From: Planctomycetota bacterium
GTDB lineage: Bacteria > Planctomycetota > Phycisphaerae > Sedimentisphaerales > Anaerohalosphaeraceae
Direction: 5' to 3'
DNA length: 34,589 bases
Assembly (NCBI GenBank): GCA_022705405.1
Contig: JAKJEN010000008.1
Location: forward strand, 1-34,589
Shown here: positions 14,805-21,737 of the stretch, piece after piece
Position numbering within the stretch: position 1 is the stretch's first letter
How the letters are laid out: each line of letters opens with the position of its first letter
Position numbers and translations under genes: made by a program
The notes under the pieces: generated by a model
What the model was told of the DNA's origin: nothing
The model's database searches: none
Seen by the model: only the letters and a program-made list of their open reading frames with translations

Positions 14805-15617
14805 TTACGGTTCCAGCGAACCAGCCGTGTAGGATAACGGCTGGATCGTCGCCATCACTCCGCTGCATTTTTGCAGCGGGCCGGTAATCCCTTCAATACG
14901 CCGGATAATCTCATTGTCCAGACGGTGCTCGGCAATCACAACGAGCACACGACAGACCGAAGAGATCCCATTTTTGGCAAACTCGGCATACAGCGGCATT
15001 TTCGTCAGCGTCTCCTGGACGTTTTCCGCAGAGAGTATCGCCATCGACAGCGTTTCCAGTCCCGACAGCGCGGACAAAATTTTTTCAAAAATATTTACAT
15101 CCTGCACAAATACATGCAGCATGCTTTTCTGGCTGGGCGTTTCCAGCGGGATCTCCGGCCCGGCTGCTTGAGACAATATCTCAATCAGCGAACCAGGACT
15201 TTTAGCCCTGACCATCTTGTCAACCATCCCGACATTCTGCAAGGCCCTTGAAATAGACGACAACAGGCGAATATGGGCGTTGGGCTGATCGGCCGGCGCC
15301 AGGATAAAAACCATCAGCCGTACCTTCTTCCTGTCGGCCGACTCAAAATCCACCCCGCCCGGCACTGTCAGAATTCCTACGACAAAATCGTTCAGCGCCT
15401 TCAGTCGGCAGTGCGGAATAGCCACCCCCCCGCCGAATGCGGTTGAACCGAGCGTTTCTCGCTCCTGCAGGCCTTCGAGAATGTCCTCCTCCGAAATATG
15501 GCGGCAAAGCGGATTCTTTTTAGCCAGCGACGCGACTTCACACAGCGCAAGGGCCTTATCGTCAATAACCAGACCCGTGCGAACACACTCGGGTCTTAAA
15601 ACCTCCGTTAACTTCAT
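14805..15617 (-). CDS. PTS EIIA-like domain fused to an ACT/PII-like domain
   Basis: 270 residues. Residues 1-150 are a PTS EIIA type-2 (mannitol/fructose/PtsN-like) domain; the phospho-accepting His is H69 in GGGVAIPHCR, and ETLGSTAFG and VRLMVFILAP are flanking family motifs. Residues about 170-270 (MLHVFVQD, LSMAILSAEN, CRVLVVIAEH, YTAGSLEP) look like a ferredoxin-fold, ACT- or PII-like domain. A frame extending upstream to 15713 is rejected because the ATG at 15617 has a strong GGAGGA eight bases away and matches the PtsN start (MKLTEVLRPE). No PTS permease is nearby, so it is more likely a regulator in the manner of PtsN than a sugar transporter. It overlaps nothing and lies 25 bases after the lipoprotein gene. 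Confidence 0.8.
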   Translation of the reverse strand: MKLTEVLRPECVRTGLVIDDKALALCEVASLAKKNPLCRHISEEDILEGLQERETLGSTAFGGGVAIPHCRLKALNDFVVGILTVPGGVDFESADRKKVRLMVFILAPADQPNAHIRLLSSISRALQNVGMVDKMVRAKSPGSLIEILSQAAGPEIPLETPSQKSMLHVFVQDVNIFEKILSALSGLETLSMAILSAENVQETLTKMPLYAEFAKNGISSVCRVLVVIAEHRLDNEIIRRIEGITGPLQKCSGVMATIQPLSYTAGSLEP

Positions 15618-15642
15618 TGTCCGACTCCTCCGGCGCTGTGGA

Positions 15643-17391
15643 TTAAAACCGATTGGGATCGCCTCCGGTCGGGGACGACAGGGGCATTGTTTCTTCCGTA
15701 AAACCTCGTTCAAGGGCCGCTTGCAGGGCTTGTTTTTCCGGCTGCAGCATCAGCATCAGTTTTTCATCGGCATGGGCCTCATGCTGTCCAATCAGAGCCA
15801 GCGCATGCCGGGCCGCTGCCTCGCGTTCCTGCGGAGTCCCCTGAATATGTCTCCACTCTGAAATCTCCGCTCGGATTTCCTCAAAATACAACTCGCTGTC
15901 AAAGGGCATTTCCGGGATATAATTGAGTCCCTTTTCCAGCAATCGAGCCGTTTCCGAATGGGTAAAATCCGGCCCCAGTTCTGCGGCCTTTTGGATTTGT
16001 TCATCCAGGGCCGCCTGGACTTTTTCCGCCAGTTCATATCGGTCCAGCGAATCGGCCAGTTTCATTTTGGCCCGCAGATTTAAAAGCCGACTTTTGGTCG
16101 CATTGAGAACAAACTGTTTGCCCTCGGCGCTCCCCAAGCCCCGACCTGCCGCAATCGCCTGATCTATGATCTGGTCGGCCTGGTCAAAATATTCTATCGC
16201 CGCAGTCAGCAGCTGATCCTCCGCCACCGTCAAATACCCTTCCTGAAGGATCCCTTTAATCGCCTCATCCTTACCGGCCGCCTGTATCATGCTTTCCATC
16301 GACAGACTGATGCTGGTTTCAAATAAAAGGCGGGAACTTATCACGGAGCCGGCCAAAGACTGGATTTGCGCCTTTTTATACAGTACCATCGGCTGTGCGT
16401 CGCGAGACTGTATCCCCTCGTAGCGCTCGAGGGCAGTCCGCAGCAACTGCACCAACTGTTCCGCCGTCAGGCGATACTGCGCCAGATCCTGTTTGAACCG
16501 GTTAAGCTGGTCCCGAAGAAATCCCTGCTCTTTGCCCAACTGCCCGGCCAGTTCATTGCGCTGCGTCCGCAACTGCGCCAACTCTGTCGAATTCTTCAGA
16601 TCTCGGATCTTCTGTTCGGTCTGAACGATTGACGCTTCCAGATGATCTTTTCTGAGACGGATCAGTTCAAACCGACTGTCGAGAAGTTCCAATTGATTGA
16701 CCGCCTCCTGCATGTCAAAATAAAAGGGCTTTTTTTCAAGCAATATCTGATAGCCGGCCTGTTCCAAAGAGGCCTGATGACTGCCCGATGACGCCTTTGC
16801 CTGACGGAACTGCTCATCGGCTCTGGCCTGAAGAGCCGTCAACTTACTGTTTGCGGCGGCCTCACGGCTTTCCCATTCCTTTTTTTCTTCTTCCAGCCGG
16901 GCCAATTGATCTTTCGTTTGAGCCAGCTCCTTTTGCAGACCCATCTCAAAAACCCCGCCGCCTTCCAGAACCTGCTGAAGTTCTTGGGCCTCTTGGTCAG
17001 CAGATTCAATCAACTGCACAAGCCGACGTTGCTGCACCTGAAGTTTTTGAATCCGTCGGATTTGCGTTTGAATCTCCGCAAGTTCTTGCTGCATAGGCAC
17101 TTTGGATAGTTCCAATTCATTTGATTGCCGACAGGCCTGCCCCCAGTCCAGATTCCCCAGCGCAAGAGCCGCCGCATCCCGGCTTGAGCGGCTGGCCCGT
17201 TGCGACAGAGCCGCGTTCAGATGAGCCCGCGCCGCCTGGTCGTTCCCTTTATAGAGGTAAAGGTCCATCGCCTCAGATGTCTTTTGCTGTGCCGAACGTT
17301 CCGCCCGATGCGTCGGATCATCTGAGCAACCGGCGACGATCCCCATCGCCGCCAGCACTGCCGTTCCGATCAGTATACTGTAAATTCGCAC
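15643..17391 (-). CDS. large coiled-coil lipoprotein
   Basis: 582 residues. A lipoprotein signal peptide (residues 1-21) ends in the lipobox VAGC with C22 as the lipidated residue, so the protein is anchored to a membrane from the periplasmic side. Residues about 30-75 (AMDLYLYKGNDQAARAHLNAALSQ) are TPR-like, and the region about 95-330 is a long Gln/Glu/Leu-rich coiled coil; further helical repeats follow. No known enzyme domain was recognised. The GTG at 17391 is favoured: GGAG lies seven bases upstream and the signal peptide starts right after it; the longer frame to 17439 puts 16 odd residues before it. A TTGACA promoter lies 32-61 bases upstream. The EIIA-like gene follows after 25 bases. 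Confidence 0.75.
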   Translation of the reverse strand: MRIYSILIGTAVLAAMGIVAGCSDDPTHRAERSAQQKTSEAMDLYLYKGNDQAARAHLNAALSQRASRSSRDAAALALGNLDWGQACRQSNELELSKVPMQQELAEIQTQIRRIQKLQVQQRRLVQLIESADQEAQELQQVLEGGGVFEMGLQKELAQTKDQLARLEEEKKEWESREAAANSKLTALQARADEQFRQAKASSGSHQASLEQAGYQILLEKKPFYFDMQEAVNQLELLDSRFELIRLRKDHLEASIVQTEQKIRDLKNSTELAQLRTQRNELAGQLGKEQGFLRDQLNRFKQDLAQYRLTAEQLVQLLRTALERYEGIQSRDAQPMVLYKKAQIQSLAGSVISSRLLFETSISLSMESMIQAAGKDEAIKGILQEGYLTVAEDQLLTAAIEYFDQADQIIDQAIAAGRGLGSAEGKQFVLNATKSRLLNLRAKMKLADSLDRYELAEKVQAALDEQIQKAAELGPDFTHSETARLLEKGLNYIPEMPFDSELYFEEIRAEISEWRHIQGTPQEREAAARHALALIGQHEAHADEKLMLMLQPEKQALQAALERGFTEETMPLSSPTGGDPNRF

Positions 17392-17422
17392 TCCATATCT
17401 CCAGTTAAGTGTTGAAGGTCGT

Positions 17423-17452
17423 ATCCTACAGGCCTGCACAGGCAGCTGTCAA
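17423..17452 (-). promoter_or_regulatory. predicted promoter of the lipoprotein-EIIA-gspF operon
   Basis: On the minus strand a consensus TTGACA (17447-17452) is followed after 18 bases by TAGGAT (17423-17428). The spacer holds a perfect inverted repeat, GCCTG-TG-CAGGC, a possible operator. About 160 bases of otherwise empty sequence lie between here and the ferritin-like gene. Confidence 0.6.
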
Positions 17453-17605
17453 GGGGATTTGCCGGAATTTAGGGAGGTTATGGAGTTTGCGGATCTCAAA
17501 ATAAAATCTTTGGGTGATTTTCAAACTGGGCAGATAAGTCAGGAATCTATGGCAAAGGGCCTAAACAAACCATCAGCTGTTGGTCGGACAAATACCCCGA
17601 TGTTC

Positions 17606-18058
17606 TCAATTTTCACCCAAACGAATCGCCTCATATTCTTTCTGAAAGAAACGGGCATGCTCGGCCTCCTGAAATGCCAGGTGCCGGAACAACTGTTCCA
17701 GTTCCTCCCGATCCGCAAGATCCGCCAGAATCGTATATAACTGCTGTGCGGACCGTTCTTTATTCAAGGCCAGCTGAATCGCTTCTTTGAAGGAAATATC
17801 CGGCGGAATCGGCATGGCGTCCAGATACCCGCTTTGGGCCAGATCTCTAAGATCCGGTTCCCGCAGGGAATACGAATATCGCTTCAATTCTCTCAGCCGC
17901 AACTCGTGGGTATGTTCATCGGCCGCCAGCGACCGGTAAAAACTTTGCACCGACGGATCGGAAACCTCCTCTGACAGTTTGGTGTAAAACTTTTGTGATG
18001 CCTGCTCTTGCAGGATCGCAAAATCCAGCACATCCTCAAACGTTCGAAATTGCAGCAT
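17606..18058 (-). CDS. ferritin-like diiron protein (rubrerythrin type, no rubredoxin domain)
   Basis: 150 residues forming a four-helix bundle. The six expected diiron ligands are in place: E18, E48 and H51 (EHTH), E101 (NKERS), E131 and H134 (EAEH). There is no C-terminal rubredoxin domain (no CxxC pairs), so this is the erythrin-only form seen in many anaerobes. Family members usually act in peroxide reduction or iron storage; which applies here is not decided by sequence. GGAG lies seven bases before the ATG, and TTGCCG-17-TATAAA lies 50-80 bases upstream, so it has its own promoter. Confidence 0.85.
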   Translation of the reverse strand: MLQFRTFEDVLDFAILQEQASQKFYTKLSEEVSDPSVQSFYRSLAADEHTHELRLRELKRYSYSLREPDLRDLAQSGYLDAMPIPPDISFKEAIQLALNKERSAQQLYTILADLADREELEQLFRHLAFQEAEHARFFQKEYEAIRLGEN

Positions 18059-18108
18059 ATCATCTCTCCTGCAATACAGTTTCGGCCGATGTCCGATTAA
18101 TATACCTC

Positions 18109-18137
18109 TTTATACCACAAAACCCAAGTTTCGGCAA
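18109..18137 (-). promoter_or_regulatory. predicted promoter of the ferritin-like gene
   Basis: TTGCCG (18132-18137), 17-base spacer, TATAAA (18109-18114), read on the minus strand. Confidence 0.55.
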
Positions 18138-18459
18138 GGAAATTATATCTCTTTTTTATCAAAGGATTTATGCCTCTAAAACGGTTGTTTTAAAAAATTG
18201 CGTACCAGTCGATATAAAAGAATTGGAGAAAGGGGAGCATTTCTCAGGTATGGGGGCTACCTGTCTGAGCTTAAGGCATCTTAGCCCATACAGGATCTGC
18301 TGATATTTAGGTGTTAAATTTCATCGTACTGACCATTAAGAATAGAGTTTATTCCTGATATGTAAAGGCATAATCTTATATGCCTTTCTGCCTTATCAGC
18401 ATAAAAATGCCACGAAAGGGTCTGGAGATTGGGGCTTTTCGAATTGGGCGACCAGTCAA
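18138..18459. other. intergenic region with several stem-forming sequences
   Basis: No gene is supported in these 322 bases, but they can fold. CAGGTA-tgggggc-TACCTG lies at 18245-18263, TATGGGGGCTA (18249-18259) can pair with TAGCCCATA (18291-18299), and AAAGGCATA-atctta-TATGCCTTT lies at 18364-18387. The last, a 9-bp stem, follows the pilus operon on the minus strand and may be its terminator, though its T-tract (CTTTACAT) is poor. The first two, mutually exclusive stems could belong to a small RNA or a leader; no known RNA family was recognised. Confidence 0.4.
18364..18387 (-). terminator. possible terminator of the pilus operon
   Basis: Perfect 9-bp stem AAAGGCATA/TATGCCTTT with a 6-base loop, 73 bases after the gspJ-like stop. 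The run after the stem (minus strand) is ACATATC, not a clean T-tract, so efficiency is doubtful. Confidence 0.4.
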
Positions 18460-18999
18460 CTACAGATTTCGGCGGATAACGGCCGCGGTAGCCAACTTGG
18501 TAGGCAACTGGCCCTTATCATCCGTAACAGTCATAGTAATTCGTACATTGCGTATCATTCCGGGCGAGCCGGGTACTTCAGCCCGATTAAAGGTCATACT
18601 GGTCACATTTTCGCATAAAACATAAGATTTCCAGGTTCCGGAACTAAAGTCACGCTGGTCCAGGAAAAGTTTACCCGTAGGGACGCCGGCTTCAAAACGA
18701 TACCGAATGTCCACCATACGAGCTGCATCTCCATTGACATCGATTCCACACTGGGTTGAAGGATCATCTTCATCGTCAGCGCTTGCGATTCCATAGGCCG
18801 TGCGTATATCGTTGGTAATTCGCATCAGGGCGGCCCGGGCCGTATTGATATTTTTGGAGAGGGCCAGGTTGTCATGATAATTCTTGATCGAGGCATTGAA
18901 GGCCACCGCCACGGCCGTCATCAGGGCGGCCAGAAGAACCATTGACACGATCAGTTCGATCAAGGTAAAGCCGCCTGGTATTTTGCGTATTTTTTTCAT
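18460..18999 (-). CDS. GspJ-like minor pseudopilin
   Basis: 179 residues. A prepilin leader (MKKIRKIPG) is followed by the prepilin peptidase site GFTLIELIVSMVLLAALM, with the glycine before F and the glutamate at +5 that mark type IV pilins and pseudopilins. The rest is a soluble domain with SKNINTARAALMRITNDIRT, a GspJ-like helix, and a beta-rich part with paired cysteines (CGIDVNGD, LCENVTS). It probably sits at the pseudopilus tip. GGAG lies seven bases before the ATG at 18999. It is the last gene of the nine-gene operon. Confidence 0.8.
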   Translation of the reverse strand: MKKIRKIPGGFTLIELIVSMVLLAALMTAVAVAFNASIKNYHDNLALSKNINTARAALMRITNDIRTAYGIASADDEDDPSTQCGIDVNGDAARMVDIRYRFEAGVPTGKLFLDQRDFSSGTWKSYVLCENVTSMTFNRAEVPGSPGMIRNVRITMTVTDDKGQLPTKLATAAVIRRNL

Positions 19000-19017
19000 A
19001 GGGTCACTCCCTAATTT

Positions 19018-19452
19018 TTAATCCAATTTGGCCCGAATCCAGCTTGCCGTGCTGATCGGATGGCCGTTTTTGAGAATCGTTACGGTAACTTTGACAAAAT
19101 TTATAGTGGCCTGTGTCGCCGGACTGCTGAGGTCGTCATTGAGTTTAGTCACGCTAACCTGCTGTGCAAAAGCGGCAAAATCGTTCAGCGGCTCGCCATT
19201 TAGATCCTTAGGCGGCGGATTGGGCGAGGGATTAAAAGACTCCAGGGCAGAAAAAGGCATCTGTACAGTCCTTTCCCGCACTTCCTCAATGAGGAATTCA
19301 GCGGTGGACAGATCCAGACCGGCGGCATTTTTCATTGTAAAGGCCCCGCTGGTTCCGACCAGAGCGGCAATCGCCACCCCGATCAGGATTGCCGCAAACA
19401 GTACCTCCAGAAGAGTAAATCCGTCGGAGCGTTTGGATTTTCTGTTCTTCAT
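19018..19452 (-). CDS. GspI-like minor pseudopilin
   Basis: 144 residues: prepilin leader MKNRKSKRSDG, then the cleavage and assembly motif GFTLLEVLFAAILIGVAIAA. The soluble part is short and ends FVKVTVTILKNGHPISTASWI, similar to the GspI C-terminal domain. It is likely a minor pseudopilin acting with the GspJ-like protein. A GTG at 19467 is in frame, but the ATG at 19452 has GTGGAG nine bases upstream and gives a normal leader. It lies 17 bases after pilC and 18 bases before gspJ. Confidence 0.75.
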   Translation of the reverse strand: MKNRKSKRSDGFTLLEVLFAAILIGVAIAALVGTSGAFTMKNAAGLDLSTAEFLIEEVRERTVQMPFSALESFNPSPNPPPKDLNGEPLNDFAAFAQQVSVTKLNDDLSSPATQATINFVKVTVTILKNGHPISTASWIRAKLD

Positions 19453-19469
19453 AGGTCCATTCTCCACGA

Positions 19470-20618
19470 TTAACTGGTTACCACGCTGGACATCTTGAAG
19501 ATCGGCAGAATAATACTCATTGCAATAAAGCCGACCAGCACACCCATCACGACGATCATGATCGGTTCGATCATGCTGGTGACTGTCTTTATCACTGTCC
19601 GCAGTTCACGGGCGTAAAATTCGGATATGTCATTGAGTACATCCCCGATCGTTCCGGATTCCTCGCCGGACTGGATCATCTGCACGACGTTGCCGGGCAT
19701 GAGATTATACTGGCCCAAACTGGCGGCAATCTTTTTGCCCTGGCGGACTTCTTCATAGACGCCCTTCCACATATTTTCATAGAGCGTGTTGCCGGTGATC
19801 TGCGAAGTGATCGAAAGCGTATCGAGAATAGGCACTCCCGCATTGGTCAATACGCCCATAGTGTGCATGCTGCGGGTAATATACAGACTGCGGCAGAGGG
19901 TTTTCAGCAATGGGATTTGCAGTTTTCCTCGATCCCACCAGGCCTTTCCGGCGCGGGTTTTTCGGGTCAGATACCAAAATGCCATAATTGCCGCGCCGAT
20001 GGCGGGAAAGACGATAAACCAGTATTCCCGCAATCCGCCGCTGAGCATCATGATGATTTTGGTCGGGGTCGGAAGCAGATGCTCTTTGCCTGCAAATACC
20101 GTCAGGAAGCGCGGCAGCACAAAAGTCAGCAGAAATGTAACGCAGGTGACGGCCATAACGGCGATGATGATCGGATAGACCATGGCGCTGACCACCTGGC
20201 TTCGGGTATCGGCCTCCTGATCCAGGTATTCGGACAACTGCTGGAGCATAGAGCTCATCGAGCCGGAGATTTCAGCCGCAGCGACCATGTTGATATACAG
20301 GTTATTAAAGACCTCAGGGTGCTCGCTGAGGGCCTGGGAAAAACTCTTGCCGGCCTCGATCTGGAGCTTGAGATCCATGACAATGACGCGGAATTTATGC
20401 TTTTGGATCTGGGAACCGATGGATTCGAGGGCATCCTGCAAGCTGATGCCCGCACGAAGCATTACGGCCAGCTGGTTGGTGAAGTTGAGAATATCTTTTC
20501 GGCTGGGGCCGAATTCTACCCGGAACCCTTCCTTACGTTTTGGCGCAGCGGATATGGCGTTTTGCTCCGCTCGCTGAGGGCGGGATTTTTGGGTTCCGAT
20601 TTTTTCAAGGATACTCAT
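19470..20618 (-). CDS. pilC: PilC/GspF platform protein
   Basis: 382 residues, two F domains (about 45-165 and 240-370) and three membrane segments, the core platform protein of type IV pili and type II secretion. Signatures are FTNQLAVMLRAGISLQDALE, MVYPIIIAVMAVTCVTFLLTF, MHTMGVLTNAGVPILDTL, MIQSGEESGTIGDVLNDISE and a final IEPIMIVVMGVLVGFI. It has an N-terminal cytoplasmic tail of about 40 residues. GGAG lies five bases before the ATG at 20618, nine bases after the pilT stop. Its partner ATPases are the next two genes upstream. Confidence 0.95.
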   Translation of the reverse strand: MSILEKIGTQKSRPQRAEQNAISAAPKRKEGFRVEFGPSRKDILNFTNQLAVMLRAGISLQDALESIGSQIQKHKFRVIVMDLKLQIEAGKSFSQALSEHPEVFNNLYINMVAAAEISGSMSSMLQQLSEYLDQEADTRSQVVSAMVYPIIIAVMAVTCVTFLLTFVLPRFLTVFAGKEHLLPTPTKIIMMLSGGLREYWFIVFPAIGAAIMAFWYLTRKTRAGKAWWDRGKLQIPLLKTLCRSLYITRSMHTMGVLTNAGVPILDTLSITSQITGNTLYENMWKGVYEEVRQGKKIAASLGQYNLMPGNVVQMIQSGEESGTIGDVLNDISEFYARELRTVIKTVTSMIEPIMIVVMGVLVGFIAMSIILPIFKMSSVVTS

Positions 20619-20627
20619 AAAATCTCC

Positions 20628-21737
20628 TTAGGCAATTACTTTGGCCTTCTCTTTGGAGCCGGCGGTCCTGGACAAATCCTTGTGCGCCAGCAATTTATCC
20701 ATCTTCCCGGGGTTGCTGGAACGTGTGACGGCCTCTTCTCTGTCAATATAGTCCGCTTCGTACTGCTGCTGGATGCTGAAGTCCATGCTCTGCATACCCA
20801 GCCGACGGGATGTTTCGATAATGTTGGGAATTTCATAAATTCGATTTTCACGGATGCAGTTTCGAACCGCCGAGGTGCACAGAAGGATTTCGGTGCAGGG
20901 AACCATGCCCGGCTTATCCACCCGACGGAACAGGGTCTGGGAGATGACTGCCTGAAGCGTATTGGCCAGCATGGCGCGAATCTGGTTCTGCTGGCTGGCC
21001 GGATAGATATCGATGATACGCTCGATCGTCTGGGGAGCGTTGACGGTGTGCAGTGTGGACAGCACCAGGTGTCCGGTTTCGGCGGCGGTGATGGTCGAAC
21101 TGGTGGTTTCCAGGTCTCGCATTTCGCCGACCAGGATGATGTCTGGGTCCTGACGCAGGGCATGCCGCAGGCCCGAGGCGAATGTGGGGCAATCCGATCC
21201 GATTTCCCGCTGTTCGATCATGCAGGATTTATTTTCGAGCAGATATTCGATGGGGTCTTCCAGCGTGATGATGCGTTTTTTGTATTTTTTGTTTATCACC
21301 CCGATCATCGAGGCCAGGGTGGTGCTTTTGCCCGATCCGGTATGGCCGGTCACAATCACCATGCCCCGGGGCAGATCCGTCAATTCCTTGACAATCGGAG
21401 GCAAGTGCAGATTTTCCAGATCCGGAACCTTATTGGAAATGGCGCGGAAGGAAATAGCGATGCTGTCTTTTTGATAATGGGCATTGACACGGAATCGGCT
21501 TCCGTCGTCGATCATGGTCGAAAAATCCAGATCTCGCTTTTCTTCAAATTTTTTGAATTTGGCCTCTCCAACCATATCGACAACCATCGCGGCGGCATCT
21601 TCATTGGATACTTCGGGCAGATCCATAATGATCAGTTCAGTATTGATGCGCATTACCGGAGGCAGAGAGGTATTGATATGTACGTCCGAAGCGCCGGCCT
21701 GAATGGCCATTGCCAGCATATCTTTGACACGAATCAT
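20628..21737 (-). CDS. pilT: PilT-type retraction ATPase
   Basis: 369 residues, a hexameric ATPase that depolymerises type IV pili in the cytoplasm. ASDVHINTSLPPVMR is the N-terminal PAS-like domain start; GHTGSGKST (131-139) is Walker A, ITLEDPIEY the Asp box, DPDIILVGEMRDLET Walker B, and GHLVLSTLHT the His box. The late helix AVRNCIRENR is the PilT-specific AIRNLIRE motif needed for retraction, which argues for PilT rather than GspE. The ATG overlaps the pilB stop (ATGA). Presence of PilT suggests true retractable pili rather than pure type II secretion. Confidence 0.93.
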   Translation of the reverse strand: MIRVKDMLAMAIQAGASDVHINTSLPPVMRINTELIIMDLPEVSNEDAAAMVVDMVGEAKFKKFEEKRDLDFSTMIDDGSRFRVNAHYQKDSIAISFRAISNKVPDLENLHLPPIVKELTDLPRGMVIVTGHTGSGKSTTLASMIGVINKKYKKRIITLEDPIEYLLENKSCMIEQREIGSDCPTFASGLRHALRQDPDIILVGEMRDLETTSSTITAAETGHLVLSTLHTVNAPQTIERIIDIYPASQQNQIRAMLANTLQAVISQTLFRRVDKPGMVPCTEILLCTSAVRNCIRENRIYEIPNIIETSRRLGMQSMDFSIQQQYEADYIDREEAVTRSSNPGKMDKLLAHKDLSRTAGSKEKAKVIA

